DNA of 64,000 bases. Origin: Panagrolaimus kolymaensis. Its lineage: Eukaryota > Nematoda > Chromadorea > Rhabditida > Panagrolaimidae. Below, piece by piece: positions 52,332 through 63,893 of the stretch. The stretch spans positions 1,922,001 through 1,986,000 of the forward strand of contig JAJQJQ010000033.1 in NCBI GenBank assembly GCA_028622995.1. Reading direction: 5' to 3'. The position numbers and the translations under genes were made by a program. Within the stretch, counting starts at the first letter, position 1; every line of letters starts with the position of its first letter. The notes under the pieces were generated by a model that worked only from the letters and a program-made list of their open reading frames with translations, did not search any database and had not been told where the DNA came from.

Positions 52332-55300
52332 ATGATCGAAAACTCATCTGGTTTGAGCATTAGAACTGAACGTAATGACGAACATTCAATGCACGTCGAC
52401 TCAAATACCCCTGGAAGAAGCAGTAGCAGTAGTCCATCATTTACTGATACTCCGAACCATGATAAAGCATCGTCAAATCCTCCAGTATTAAAAAATGAAG
52501 CTTGTGAAGAAGAAAATCAAGTGAAGTCTGACGCAAAACCATCAATAAAAGAAGATCCTGATGTGTCTGGAAATCATAATGGTGAACTGGAAGATTCTAA
52601 ATCTGGTGATGTGGATAACATTGAAGATATTCAAGCTTATTTACGAACAAATGGTTGGGAATCACCCAAGTCTGTTCCTGAAAGCGGTCAAGTCAAACCT
52701 CGTATTGAACCACCACCTGGAAAACCAACAAAGCATACAAATCAACTTGATTATCTTTACAATACAGTAATTAAATCCATTAAAAAACACAATCATTCAT
52801 GGCCTTTTATGAAACCTGTGGATACTGTTGCTCTTAATATACCTGTTTGTTACTTTTTATATGTATTTACTTTTATTATCGTTTTTTAGGATTACTTTGA
52901 AGTTATCAAGCGTCCTATGGATATTGGAACTATTGAACAACGTATAAGACAGAAATATTACATCAATGCAAAAGAATGCTTAAAGGTTGGTATTTATTTT
53001 TATAAAAATTGCTAGCCAAATTTGATTTGCTTTTGTATATTTCTCTACCTGCGCACTAGTTTGTTTTTTATGCACTCTTCGGAATAAGCCTTTTTGTGGA
53101 TTCTTTTTTTTCTGCGCAAAAATACGTTTTGGTTAATAAAGAAAGACATCGTTTGTTGAATCTCGAAAGTTTTGAATTCCCATAAATTGGTAAATTTCGA
53201 AGTCACTTCATTGTTTTATTAGTATTGTTTTGTGTTTGGGTGTTCTTTCTTTTCGAATACTTTTTTCACCAACCGATGTCTTTCTTTTTCTAGGACCTTA
53301 TGACGGTCTTCACAAATTGCTATACTTTCAACAAACCACATTACGGCGTGTTTAAAATGGCGCAGACAATTGAGCAAACTATGCTTAAAAAGCTTGAGAA
53401 TATTCCAAATGAAGTAAGTCACCATTTTGTTTTTAGGATTTCGACCAAGTTTGGACCAACTGTCGTACTTTCAATGATCTAAGTTCTGATGTCGCACTTA
53501 TGTGCAAGAATGTCGAAAATGAATTGAAAAAATTTCTTATGTCAATGCCTCAACAGGTTTCGTCTTTTTGGGATTATCTTTTTTCGGAAAAATGTTTTTT
53601 TTATTGAAATTTTTTAATGTTAAATTCATATGCTTTGACTAATTTACTTTTTTTAGGAATACGTTGTAATTCCGCCATGGGAGAAAACATCTTCGAAGAA
53701 AAAGAAAAGTGGCCGTGTTAGTGTTGCTCCAAGAGGTAGCGTCAAAAAATCCCTTAGTCCATCTCCTAAAGAATCAACAGCTGCTGTTCTGAATTATCTT
53801 CACAATGCAACCGTACAAGGTGCTCATTATCATTGATTTAAGAGAAGAGCCATCCATAGGAGCACTTTTTTTAACCGAAATTTTTTACTAACATCACTAA
53901 ACCATTTCTAAAACATTTTATTAAAAAGAGCGTTGAGCACTTTGTACCGGTTGTATGGCTTCTCTTAGTATATTTCTTTAAGCTATTAAACCGTTGATTT
54001 TCAGCGAGTCGTGAACAATCTATTGCAAGTGCTACATCCGAATTACCGGGAACGAGTGAACTTCCACCAAGACCAGCTAAAAGAAAAGCCGAAGTTTCGT
54101 TTGCTGATATTGAAGCTCCACCTGAAAAGAAGATAAATCCTAACATCAAGAATAAACCACCAACTGATTTTTCAAATGAAAAACCAAAATATCATGGCAA
54201 GTTTACTCCACGAATGCACGGCTGTCAGAGAATTTTGAATGATTTCATGGCTAAAAAGAGTACCAAGGTTAGTTCATATTTATCATTTCACAACTAATCT
54301 TTCCGTTTTTAGTTCACTCAAGATTTTATGGTTCCTGTTGACGTTGAATTTTATCAATTGGCAGATTATTACGACAGAATCAAACAACCAATGGACCTTA
54401 CAACGATTAAAAACAAGTGGGATAATCGTCAGTATGCAAATCCAGAAGAATTTCACGATGATATGATGCTAATTGCTAAAAATTGTTCAGAATATAACTC
54501 TCCTGATACAAAAGTTTATCTAGCTGGAAAACAATTTTTAGTATGTTATGTTTTTTCTTTCGTAATGTAGTACATGCGCTTTCTTTTGCAGAAATGTTTC
54601 CAAGACCGATGGACTCGATTGCCTCCTGAAGAATTACCTCATCAAGAAATCGTACCTGAACCTACAACCAGTGTTCCTCATCAAGCTCCTCCTAAAACTC
54701 CATTATTAGAACATCCTCTAACTGTCACAACTTCTACTTCAGTTAATTCACCTGTAGATGATGATGATGCACTTGAATTAATAATGTTACGAGTTCAATC
54801 AGAACAAACCAAATTATCTGAAAGAGTTACTGAGTTACAAAAATATGCGCAAGAGCTTTTCAATTTGAAGATATTACGAATGAGTGCAAAGACTACCAAG
54901 CAAGCTGCTCCTTCACTTTCTGCTGAACATCATGCTAAAATTCAATCATTATTATCAAATTCATTTTTAACACCATTAGCAACTCCGAGTGTTTCAACGG
55001 CTCATATATTTACACCAAATATTGCATCATCTCAAAAGAAAGGAAAACCTGGTCGACCTCGTGGTAGTATAACTCCAGCAATTTCTACATCATCAGCTGC
55101 TCCATTTCCAGCTTTTCCTACTACTTCAGCCACTCCTGTAATTGAACAACCTGTACCTATATCTCAACCGCCGAAAACGGTAGTTTCTACACCTGCTCCT
55201 GCAACACCGTCTGCTGATAACTCCACAGTTCCTAAATCAAATAGAGGACGAAAGCCTGGTTCTAAAAATAAACCTAAGCCGGATCCATCTCAACCATCAT

Positions 55301-56921
55301 CTCGCGATGAATACGCTTTCATTTCCGACGATGAGAAGAGTATGGAGCCTATGACTTACGAAGAAAAACGTCAACTTTCATTGAATATTAATGAACTTCC
55401 TGGTGATCGCTTGACTAAGGTTGTTAGTATTATCGAAGCTCGTGAACAGCTCCATGATTTTAATCCTGAAGAAATTGAAATTGATTTTGAAACTTTAAAA
55501 CCTGTAACACTTCGTGAATTGGATGCCTATGTTTCTGCTGTTTTGAAGAAGAACAAGGGAAAGAAAGCAAACAGTAAGAGTATAACTTTTTCTTCCTATA
55601 TTTACTTTTATTATTTTATAGCTCCTCGAACTTCTGTGGATACTGAATTACGCAAAAAAGATTTGGAAAATCGCATAAGCAATTTGAGTGGTGCAAATCG
55701 TGGCGGTCCTTCTTCATCGACAGTAAATTCAAATCAATCAAATGGTGCCGAACCTACAAAACCTCCACCAAAAGAACGTCAAGATTCTTCAAGTGATTCA
55801 TCGTCAAGTGACTCCTCATCTTCCGATTCATCTGATTCTTCTTCAGAAAGCGAATCAGGTTAGATGATTGTTTGGGGCGAGCATAGAAAATGCATAAAGA
55901 ATGCACTTGTTTTTTGCTCTTATCCTTACCATAAACCGTAGCGGCCATCCTTCATTACTCATTAGTATAAAAGTTTCTTTTACATAAACTGCCATTCTTT
56001 TAAATCTCATTTTGTTATTTATTTTGTTTTTTGTTTTTACGGGATTGTAAGTAGTGCTTCTTTGTAACTAAAACTGCAACTCTTAACTTAAATTTATGCA
56101 TCTCATTTCCATCATTATTTTTCCTACTTAATTATTAATTGTTTAACGATCTCTTGTTTTTGTATTTGTATTTTTACCTTAAACAACCGCAGCGATTTGG
56201 GATTCATAATAAACGCTTTCTTGCTGCTCAATTTATGGGAAGCCTTTTAAGGCATTTGAATACACTTATTTAACATTTACTAAATTTCAGAGCAAGCAAA
56301 GGACTCAACTTCTAAGCCAAAACAACAAACAAAAGTTAATGGAAATGGTGATTCTAAGGTATATTCTGCTTTAACTCTTTTGTTGTTAATGCTTCATTAT
56401 TTAGAGTATTCGTCCAAATGGTGTTAATTCTCCTCAGCGTCCTAATCGTAAGTTCATTTTTCATGTTTATTTTTAAATTAACGCTGACATTTTTTTTTAG
56501 CTATTCGTCGATCACCACCAACAAATGGCCATATGGGAAATAAGGATAAGAAGGAAATGGTATGCAAAAAAGGATATATGAATGAACTTGTTTATACGTA
56601 TCGTTTTTTTAGAATACACAGAAGCCACGCATTCCTCCACCAACATCGAAACCACGTCAACCTGTACCTCAAACTAGTACAACACACACGCTTGATCCAC
56701 TTCATGGTCTACTTGATGACGATAATAGACCACCACCAAAGATTGAACGGCCTATCAATCCAAGTCGAAACAAAGAAAGTAATAATCGTGATGGCGAACC
56801 AAGGGTATGTTTTATTTTAATTTTATTTATTACACAAGAATAACTTTTTCATTTTTAGCAACAACATGTTGATCTTAGCAAACAAATTGAACTCATGGCC
56901 AACTTTGAAGATGACTTTTGA
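52332..56921 (+). CDS. bet-1: BET-family double bromodomain protein with duplicated BD1 exons and alternative C-terminus
   Basis: Exons: 52332-52844, 52890-52985, 53294-53413 (A), 53437-53556 (B), 53657-53819, 54005-54267, 54313-54540, 54592-55573, 55622-55858, then long-form exons 56291-56358, 56405-56447, 56501-56559, 56613-56804 and 56859-56921. BD1 has [19 protein letters not shown] and [14 protein letters not shown], then either exon A (TNCYTFNKP) or exon B (TNCRTFNDL). BD2 has [29 protein letters not shown] and [12 protein letters not shown]. The ET domain is [47 protein letters not shown] tail ends at TAG 55861-55863 if intron 55859 is retained (about 870 residues with one of A/B). Splicing gives about 1,000 residues ending [21 protein letters not shown] proteins read acetylated histones and recruit P-TEFb. 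Confidence 0.94.
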
Positions 56922-57382
56922 ATGAATGAAAGAATGCCTCACGTTTACTTTGTTTTCCATTTTTTATAATTTATTGTATAGTGATGTTTGTTGTTGTTAT
57001 TATTATTCGCTAGATTACACAAAGTTTTATTGATTCTTTTTTCTTTTCTTTTTTCTTACAGCAACGATTTTTTATTACTTCATTAGGTGTCTTAAAGGAA
57101 CGTTTCTTTTTTTCCTTCTTTTTTATTCTTGCTCATGATATAACTGTTCTCAAAAAATCTTTTATTTTATGCGTGTTTTTTTAAATGATAGTTCTGTAAA
57201 ATTATTTCTTGATTCATTGTTGAGCTCTCAAAAAAAATAGTTTTCAACCAATTTTGAAACCAAAAAAACTAAAAAAATTCTTTTTTCCATAACTTTTTGC
57301 ATTTAAAATTACAAAAAAAAATAGAAAAAATTTATTATTTGCATTATTTTTATTTTTCCCAATGACATAAACAATATAATTT
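56922..57382. other. Convergent 3' region between BET gene and stomatin-like gene
   Basis: About 460 bp with long T and A tracts, presumably both 3' UTRs. No open frame of interest. Confidence 0.4.
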
Positions 57383-58470
57383 TTAATGTTTCTTTTTTCG
57401 AAAAAGATATCTAATAACTTCATTCGGTATCGGCAATATTATGGTATGGTTGTGTTGGTGGGAAATATGAGTTAAAGTTTGTAAATACCTTAATTGCATA
57501 GCTATGGACGAACCTTCAAACCTATCAGCGGCTTTTTTTAAAGCAAAAGAGGCCTAAAAAATTTAAAAGTTTTTATTATTAAAAAAAGGCCACAATAAAA
57601 ATTGCTGGATGAATTTAAACATTTTATCATAAAACTTACATTAAGTTCTCCAGCTGCCTTTACTATTTTTGCATCAGCCTCACGGCTGGCTTCTGCCTCT
57701 ATCGCTAGTACCTATTAATTAAGCTTATTTTGAAAATATATTTTAAATTAACTTACTCTGGTTAATTCTCGTGGAAGTCGAATATCTTTGACTTCAACTC
57801 TTTCCACTTTTATTCCCCAACGAGCTGCGGTTGGATCAAGTATTTCTTTAGCTTGCAAAGCTGAAATGATATAATTTCTGTCTGTTAGTTATATGTATTT
57901 GTAAATGAAGGCATAAATAAATACCTATTTCTTCTCTCGCTGCCATAATATCCGATAATGTTCGAGTTCCAAGAACATTTCGAATGGTTGTTTGTGCGAG
58001 TTGTTTAGTTGATAAAATTGAATCAACTGCAGCTGCAATGGTTGCAATTGGATCACTAAAATCTTTTGTTATTCATCATCCAAGAAGAAGAAAAAAAACT
58101 TGTAAAAAAACAACCTTGTTCGGAAATATATGGCAGCATCCACTGAGACTGTCACAGAATCTTTAGTCAACATTTCTTGTGAAGGTACATCATATGACAT
58201 GGTTCGAAGATCAACTACAGTATATGAATCCACACAAGGCAAAATTATAACTATTCCAGGTCCAAGTGGTCGATCTTTTAAAAGTTTACCCAAACGAAAT
58301 ACTACCATTCTTTTATATTCATGAACAACTTTAATACAAAAAAATAATGAAAATGGCAAAGTTAAAACAAATACAATCCATGCTATTCCAATAACTGTAT
58401 AATGTCCTATGGCAGCTGACGTCCATTCAAATTCTTGCACCCTTGGAATTGTTTTAGCTTCAGATAACAT
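57383..58470 (-). CDS. Stomatin/podocin-family membrane protein
   Basis: About 290-300 residues in five exons. The N-terminal hydrophobic hairpin is HYTVIGIAWIVFVLTLPFSL. The SPFH/band 7 domain follows: VHEYKRMVVFRLGKL, GPGIVIILPCVDSY, VDLRTMSYDVPSQEMLTKD, SVTVSVDAAIYFRT, QTTIRNVLGTRTLSDIMAAREEI, then RWGIKVERVEVKDIRLP and the EAEASREADAKIVKAAGELN oligomerisation helix. It ends PIPNEVIRYLFRKKKH. This is the C. elegans STO/MEC-2/UNC-1/UNC-24 group, cholesterol-binding scaffolds that modulate ion channels. Which paralogue cannot be decided. A strong acceptor (AATTTACAG) ten bases before the ATG fits either trans-splicing or an upstream exon. Confidence 0.93.
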
Positions 58471-60735
58471 TTCTTTCTTCTGTAAATTAAAAGAAAGTAT
58501 AATTTTTAAAATAAGGTTTTACACGAAAATACATACTACAGCTCCAAAAAAAAGGTACAGTAGTTGGAAAATTCCAAAAATAAATGTCTTTTAAAAAAGT
58601 CAACAACGCTCGAGAAAAAAAAATTGGAAGATTTTTAAAGTTATGGAATGGCTTATTAATAAACTCCAAAGGTGTTCACACAAATTTTTGAAAGTGGTAA
58701 AAAGATAATTAAAAAAAGTTAATAAGCAAACAAATTAAACGTCAGCTATTTTTTTATGACGCTAAAATGTTTAAAATTCTAAACCTCTTTTAAATCTAAT
58801 TTTTTTTAAAGTGTGAAGTTCAAAATGACATAAACTTTTTTAGCATTTTAACTTGGATGCTAACGACGCCTAAAAATCGGCTAAAATATGACACCATGAA
58901 CTTATTGAAAATCCTTTGTCGTTCATGCGTACCAAAAATTAATTTTAAAAACGAGTGCTACTTTTATTTAATGAAAAAGAGATTCCATTTATATTAGTTT
59001 AAAATTCTTGAACAACAAAAAAGGCATTTTTAAACAGACGGAGTTATTTTTGAATGAAATGCGCAAAGACAAGTAAGTAAGCCTCAAGAGAGAGAAGAAC
59101 GGTGGTGAGGAATTTATTTTCTTCCATTTCGATGATTAGTCGTCGTTGAATTAAGCCGCAAATATGCCTCTAGCATTTTTGGACACGACTTTTTTTTGAA
59201 AACATCTGCTAATGGCAGTCTTTGAATTTTCTTTTTCTTTTTTGCTATTTCCATCGACTGAAGATTCTCATAATATAACAAAAGACGGAAGTGCTAAGTG
59301 AATGAAAGTGTGTAACTTTGGACCTCCCAAATATGTCTTGATTGAAAAGTTTTTTCTTCAAAAAATGAACGAACAAAAAAATTCAACAACAAACAAGAAA
59401 GAGAAAATCGTTTGAACAAAAATCCTTCAAATTCCTTTGGGATAATAAATTTACTCGTAAAGTTTCTTTTCATAAATCATGTTAGAAGAAGAAGAAAAAA
59501 AATGTTTACAAACATAAAATAGTTTTTTAAAGCATAATAAAAGGATCCTAAAAAAATTTCGAGATTAAATAAGTCTCAATTTATACAAAAAAAATGTACT
59601 GTAATGTTGCAGAAAATTAAAGGATAAATAAATTTGAAAAGCAATGAAAAAACTGTTCGTCTATTAAAATTTTGAGCTTTCAGCAAAAAACAAACATAAA
59701 AGTTAAGCGAGGTTTTAGTTTTGCGAATTTTGAAAAAATAACACGCAAATTTTTGTTTCAGCAATAATAATTTTCAAGCTTTTTGAAACCAAAGTGATGT
59801 AAAAACGACATTTAATACTAATTTGACATTCAAAAAAAAATAGCCGACATATTTAAGCTTTCGCCATTTTTAGTCATGTCAATTTAGAAGAGGGAAAAAA
59901 AGCCATTATGAAGGTAGACGGCGAGCTACAAGGAGGAGAATTGTAAAAAAGCAAACAAACATATTTCAGAAAGTTGACAACTTTATTGCTTTATCAAAGC
60001 TTAATCTATCAGAATATATTTTTCTTAAATGTTATGATTGCCTTCAAATAAATAAGAAAAAAATAAAATAAAGTTTGTTAGTGGTTGTTACTTACTTATG
60101 TTGCAGAAGAAGAAAAAATAAAGAAAAGAATTGAGGGAGTTACGATTGGGTCTGATAGCCCGTTTCCGGTTCCGTCATTGTCCTCGTTGCTGTTTTCCTC
60201 CTTCTCTTCTATTCTCCTTCTCAATTTCAATACTTTTTTGACACTAAAGAAAAAAATCTTTGTTGTTGCTATTTTTTTGTCTTCTTCTTCTCCTCCTTAT
60301 TCTTCTGGTTGAAGTAGTAAGTCATCGGTCAAAAAGTGCCGAAAAGCCCGAAGGGAACGAGTGAAGAAAATTTAGATTCAAATTTGGTAGTCTTCAAAAA
60401 AAAGAACGTCGGCATTCAGAAGAAACAACAATAAAGTTGCGCTTCAATAAATTTTGATTTGCGCAAATAACAATGGAAACAGAAACAACGTTGAATGAAT
60501 TAAAATAAAACAAGCTCTAAAAAAGGCACCAAAATTATAAATTATATGAAAGACATTCATTTTACAGTAACTATGCAAAGTTATGAAAAACCAAATACCT
60601 AACATTATTAGAAGATATATCTGATTTGTAAAAAGCGCGAACTCCCAAACATTTTAAACTTTTCTGAATTTATTATTTTTAACAAAAACAAACATCAATG
60701 AAAAAGCAAAAACAACAACAAATAAAATATTTGTT
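58471..60735. other. Large intergenic region, no gene recognised
   Basis: About 2.3 kb. A+T-rich, with moderately less A+T-rich stretches near 59040-59330 and 60120-60400. A 75-codon open frame at 60085-60312 (+) is Ser/Leu/Phe low-complexity. It probably includes the stomatin promoter and the HDDC2 3' flank. No tRNA or other RNA gene was recognised by eye. Confidence 0.35.
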
Positions 60736-61362
60736 TCATTCTTTTTTTCCAGTCCAATCAGTTCGTCTTTCTCTCAATTCTCGATTCCATGAAATAAAAG
60801 GTTCACTTGAAAATGCATTTACAGTAGTATTAAAAAATTCACTTAAATCAAGTCCATATTTTTGTTCATATGATGCAGCTTGAGCGATCATATCAAATTT
60901 ATCCAATTGTTTAACGGCTTTAGCTTCTGGTGTTGCACTTGCTTCATATTCTCTCCAAAGTGCTTCCCATTCTTCGCCAACAACTGGTTGAACAAAGCTT
61001 GCGATCTTTTTGACCGCCTAAAAAACAATTTTTTTAAATGCAAGCAAACAACGATCATAAAAATTTACTTCTTCTTCAAGTTTAAATTTTTCAGATTCCG
61101 AAACTCCACAACGAGGAGTAATATCACCAACTATGGCTTCACCAATATCATGAACAAGAGCCATTTTTACACAATGAAAAGCATCAAGAGTTGGATCTTC
61201 ACCAGCTAAAGTCATAGCTAATATTGCCATACGATACATATGACCTGAGACTGTTTCAGGTTTAGGCACTTCAAAATGAACCCATCCCGTTCGAACAAGA
61301 TGTTTGAGTTCATCAAGGGTTGAAAGAAGTTCAAAGATTTGAGTTTTCTTGACGCTTGCCAT
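60736..61362 (-). CDS. HDDC2: HD-domain 5'-deoxynucleotidase HDDC2
   Basis: Exons 61362 to about 61070 and about 61018 to 60736 give about 190 residues. The HD metal site is visible: first His in ETVSGHMYRMAILAMTL, the HD dyad in MALVHDIGEAIVGDITP, and the later Asp in QLDKFDMIAQAASYEQ. The remaining family segments are LKHLVRTGWVHFEVPKPE at the start and NRELRTDWTGKKE at the end. The bacterial and human relatives (YfbR, HDDC2) dephosphorylate deoxyribonucleoside 5'-monophosphates. Length equals the human protein. The gankyrin stop lies about 460 bp upstream on the same strand. Confidence 0.94.
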
Positions 61363-61818
61363 CTTCCTTTTTACTAAAATAAACCAAAATTCAAAGAAAA
61401 ACTTTATAAGCCCAAAAAAGCATAATAAAGCTAAATATACACATACGCAGCCCGCGTGTAAAATGAAAATCGAATTGATTAGATAAAAATGGGGTCATAG
61501 TCATAAAATAAAGATGCTTTTTGCTTGATAGCTATTGATTTGTTTTATAATAGTAACCTGACCAGCAGTCTTTTTTAAGCGAATAGAACCGTGAAGAAAA
61601 AACCATCATCGGCTCTTTTATTACAAATTATTTGTGATAGTTGTTTATTCAAGCAACAAAAAAAGAGAGCAACGAATGTGTTTAGTAATGCCTTTTTCCA
61701 ATGGTAATAAAACCAAATTTAATTAAATGAATACAAAAAGGTTCAACAATTTATAAATATTTAACATAACAAAGAAGCATCACAGAAACAAAACAAAAAA
61801 TGAATACAAACAAAATTT
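61363..61818. other. Intergenic between gankyrin and HDDC2
   Basis: About 455 bp of A+T-rich DNA; 3' flank of gankyrin and presumed HDDC2 promoter. Nothing else seen. Confidence 0.35.
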
Positions 61819-62586
61819 TTATAAATATTGTTGCAATTTTCTTTTGAGTTCCGCTGATTTACACAAATCCAATGGAGTTTTTTCTTCTTTATTTTCCATT
61901 TTAATATTTGCTCCAGATTTAGCAAGAAAAATAGCAAGGCTATCATTTTGATCTTCGCATGCTAAATGAAGAGGAGAATTTCCTTCATTATCTTTAATAT
62001 CAATACGAATTTTAGGATGTTCACATAAAATTCTTACAACATCTGTATGACCTTGAGAAGATGCTCGATGAAGAGGCGAAGCTCCAAGTTTATCTTGTGG
62101 ATTAATATCTGCATTATTTTCTAATAACATTTTAACGATTGTTGGATGATTTTTTGATGCAGCATAATGAAGAGAGGTTTGACCATTTTTGTTTCTAAAA
62201 TTTATTTTCTCTATCAAAAATAAACTTAAATGGAAGAGAACAAACTTGTGATTTACATCTGAATCAATGGATGAAAGAAGATATCGTACAACTTCGATGC
62301 GACCTGCTGAACTTGCAAGCATTAAAAGATTCCATCCCGCATCATCGAATAGTTTTAAAGCATCGGGATCTCGTGAAGCAATCAATTCAATGATAGCGAG
62401 GCATCCACCTATGGCAGCCCAATGAACGGCTCGCCTTCCACTATCATCAATGAAATCATTCAACCAATTATGCTCAATTAAAAGCTTTTTGGCATTTTCA
62501 GGAAGGTTATGACGCAAAGCTTCAACTAAATCATTAAATATTTGAGTTTTCTCAACTTTTGTAAGGGGTTCCTTTTCCGTTGTCAT
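61819..62586 (-). CDS. PSMD10: Gankyrin-like ankyrin repeat protein (PSMD10)
   Basis: Six or seven ankyrin repeats with classic signatures: DDSGRRAVHWAAIGGCLAII, DDAGWNLLMLASSAGRIEVV, NGQTSLHYAASKNHPTIVKM, KLGASPLHRASSQGHTDVV, NEGNSPLHLACEDQNDSLAI and KEEKTPLDLCKSAELKRKL. About 238 residues when the 51-nt intron (GTTTGT..TTTTAG, about 62198-62248) is removed between VNHK and NKNGQT; human gankyrin is 226. It serves as an assembly chaperone for the proteasome base, binding RPT3. The intron has no in-frame stop and is a multiple of three, so an unspliced mRNA would encode a 255-residue form with a hydrophobic insert (FVLFHLSLFLIEKINFR) between two repeats. Confidence 0.9.
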   Translation of the reverse strand: MTTEKEPLTKVEKTQIFNDLVEALRHNLPENAKKLLIEHNWLNDFIDDSGRRAVHWAAIGGCLAIIELIASRDPDALKLFDDAGWNLLMLASSAGRIEVVRYLLSSIDSDVNHKFVLFHLSLFLIEKINFRNKNGQTSLHYAASKNHPTIVKMLLENNADINPQDKLGASPLHRASSQGHTDVVRILCEHPKIRIDIKDNEGNSPLHLACEDQNDSLAIFLAKSGANIKMENKEEKTPLDLCKSAELKRKLQQYL

Positions 62587-63551
62587 CTAAAACAAGGTGA
62601 ATTAAAAGAATAGTAAAGTAAAAAAAATAGCATAAGCGATGCTTGGAATATCGTAGCACCAAGAATGGGAAACAATGAAGTGGACGCTTTATTAAAATAA
62701 ATAAAATAAAAAACCAAGCGAGAAAAATAATATACGGATAAGATTTAATGAGATAAAAAGAAAATATGGATAAGAGAAAAATACAGGCACAAATTCTAAA
62801 GAAAGAATTAATGAAAAAATGAATCATTTTGGTTATTAGTTGTGATTCCTCATAATTTGATGATATTGGTTCAAGCTTGTCCCTTTAGTATTCTTTTTAG
62901 AATAAAAAAAACGATGACATAAAGGGTCAAATGAAGAAAAAAAAATTGATTTCTTCATAGCGTTCATATAAATAAGTCGATCAGTCACCAAATGCAATTA
63001 TCTTCACATTCTGGAAAAGAGTATATTTGTTTACGTTTAAGGTTTTGATATTTATTCGTTTATCAAAACCTTTCCATTGCTTTAACCACAGAAAAGGGAT
63101 AAAGTATGGCCTAGATGATCTCTTATTCATTTGCTTTCAAAGCAAGTAAACATGTAAGCAATGCCAAACCATCCAAAAAATATGTAAAGAGTCGTCATTC
63201 ATTAAAAAATGTCATAAGAAAGTCATTCTCATTTTTATACATACATACATATATGGTGGATAAAATATCAGCAGATTTTGAAAAAGCCAAAAATATCCGT
63301 TAATACTTCGCTAGAACTCTATGGACAAAAAGAATCAAATTTTGTAATTAAGTACATAGCAAAGAATCTTTTACACCAAATTTGGTAAACAACTCCAAGG
63401 CATCTAACATTGGGTTGCTTGTATGAGTTTCAATTCATAATCATAGCTTTCGAGAAAAAAAAATTGGATGCTCCAATGGCTCTCATGTCTCAAATAGAAA
63501 TAAACAGTCATAATAAAAAAAATTTAAACTTTTCCGTTAGTTGTTACTATG
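62587..63551. other. Intergenic, no gene recognised
   Basis: About 960 bp. Open frames at 62552-62827 (-) and 63115-63303 (+) are composition-driven, without splice partners or family signature. It includes the presumed gankyrin promoter. Confidence 0.35.
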
Positions 63552-63893
63552 TCATCGCTTTCCTTTCGTTTGATGAAGGGTTTATCCAACAAACTTATTC
63601 GATCGCCATTTAGGTTAGAAAAAAATTTCGTTTTTAAATCTCCAGTAACAATGGGTTTATCTTTCCAACCAAACATCATGTCTCACTAAAGTTTAAAAAC
63701 TTCCTTAAAATGTTAGAAGTATCATCGCTTTCCTTTCGTTTGATGAAGGGTTTATCCAACAAACTTATTCGATCGCCATTTAGGTTAGAAAAAAATTTCG
63801 TTTTTAAATCTCCAGTAACAATGGGTTTATCTTTCCAACCAAACATCATGTCTCACTAAAGTTTAAAAACTTCCTTAAAATGTTAGAAGTATC
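63552..63893. repeat. Exact tandem duplication, 2 x 170 bp
   Basis: The stretch from TCATCGCTTTCCTTTCG (63552) is repeated without a mismatch 170 bp later (63722), and the identity runs two bases into a would-be third copy, to 63893. Two perfect copies in otherwise single-copy non-coding DNA mean a very recent duplication or an assembly artefact. No coding or structural role is evident. Confidence 0.92.

Noticed and set aside
53414..53436. Simple constitutive intron between BET exons A and B
   Set aside because: 23 nt is very short, and including both exons would duplicate the last helix of BD1; mutually exclusive use is the better reading.
60085..60312. 75-codon frame near an AG acceptor
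   Set aside because: Low-complexity Ser/Leu/Phe from pyrimidine-rich DNA; no partner exons.
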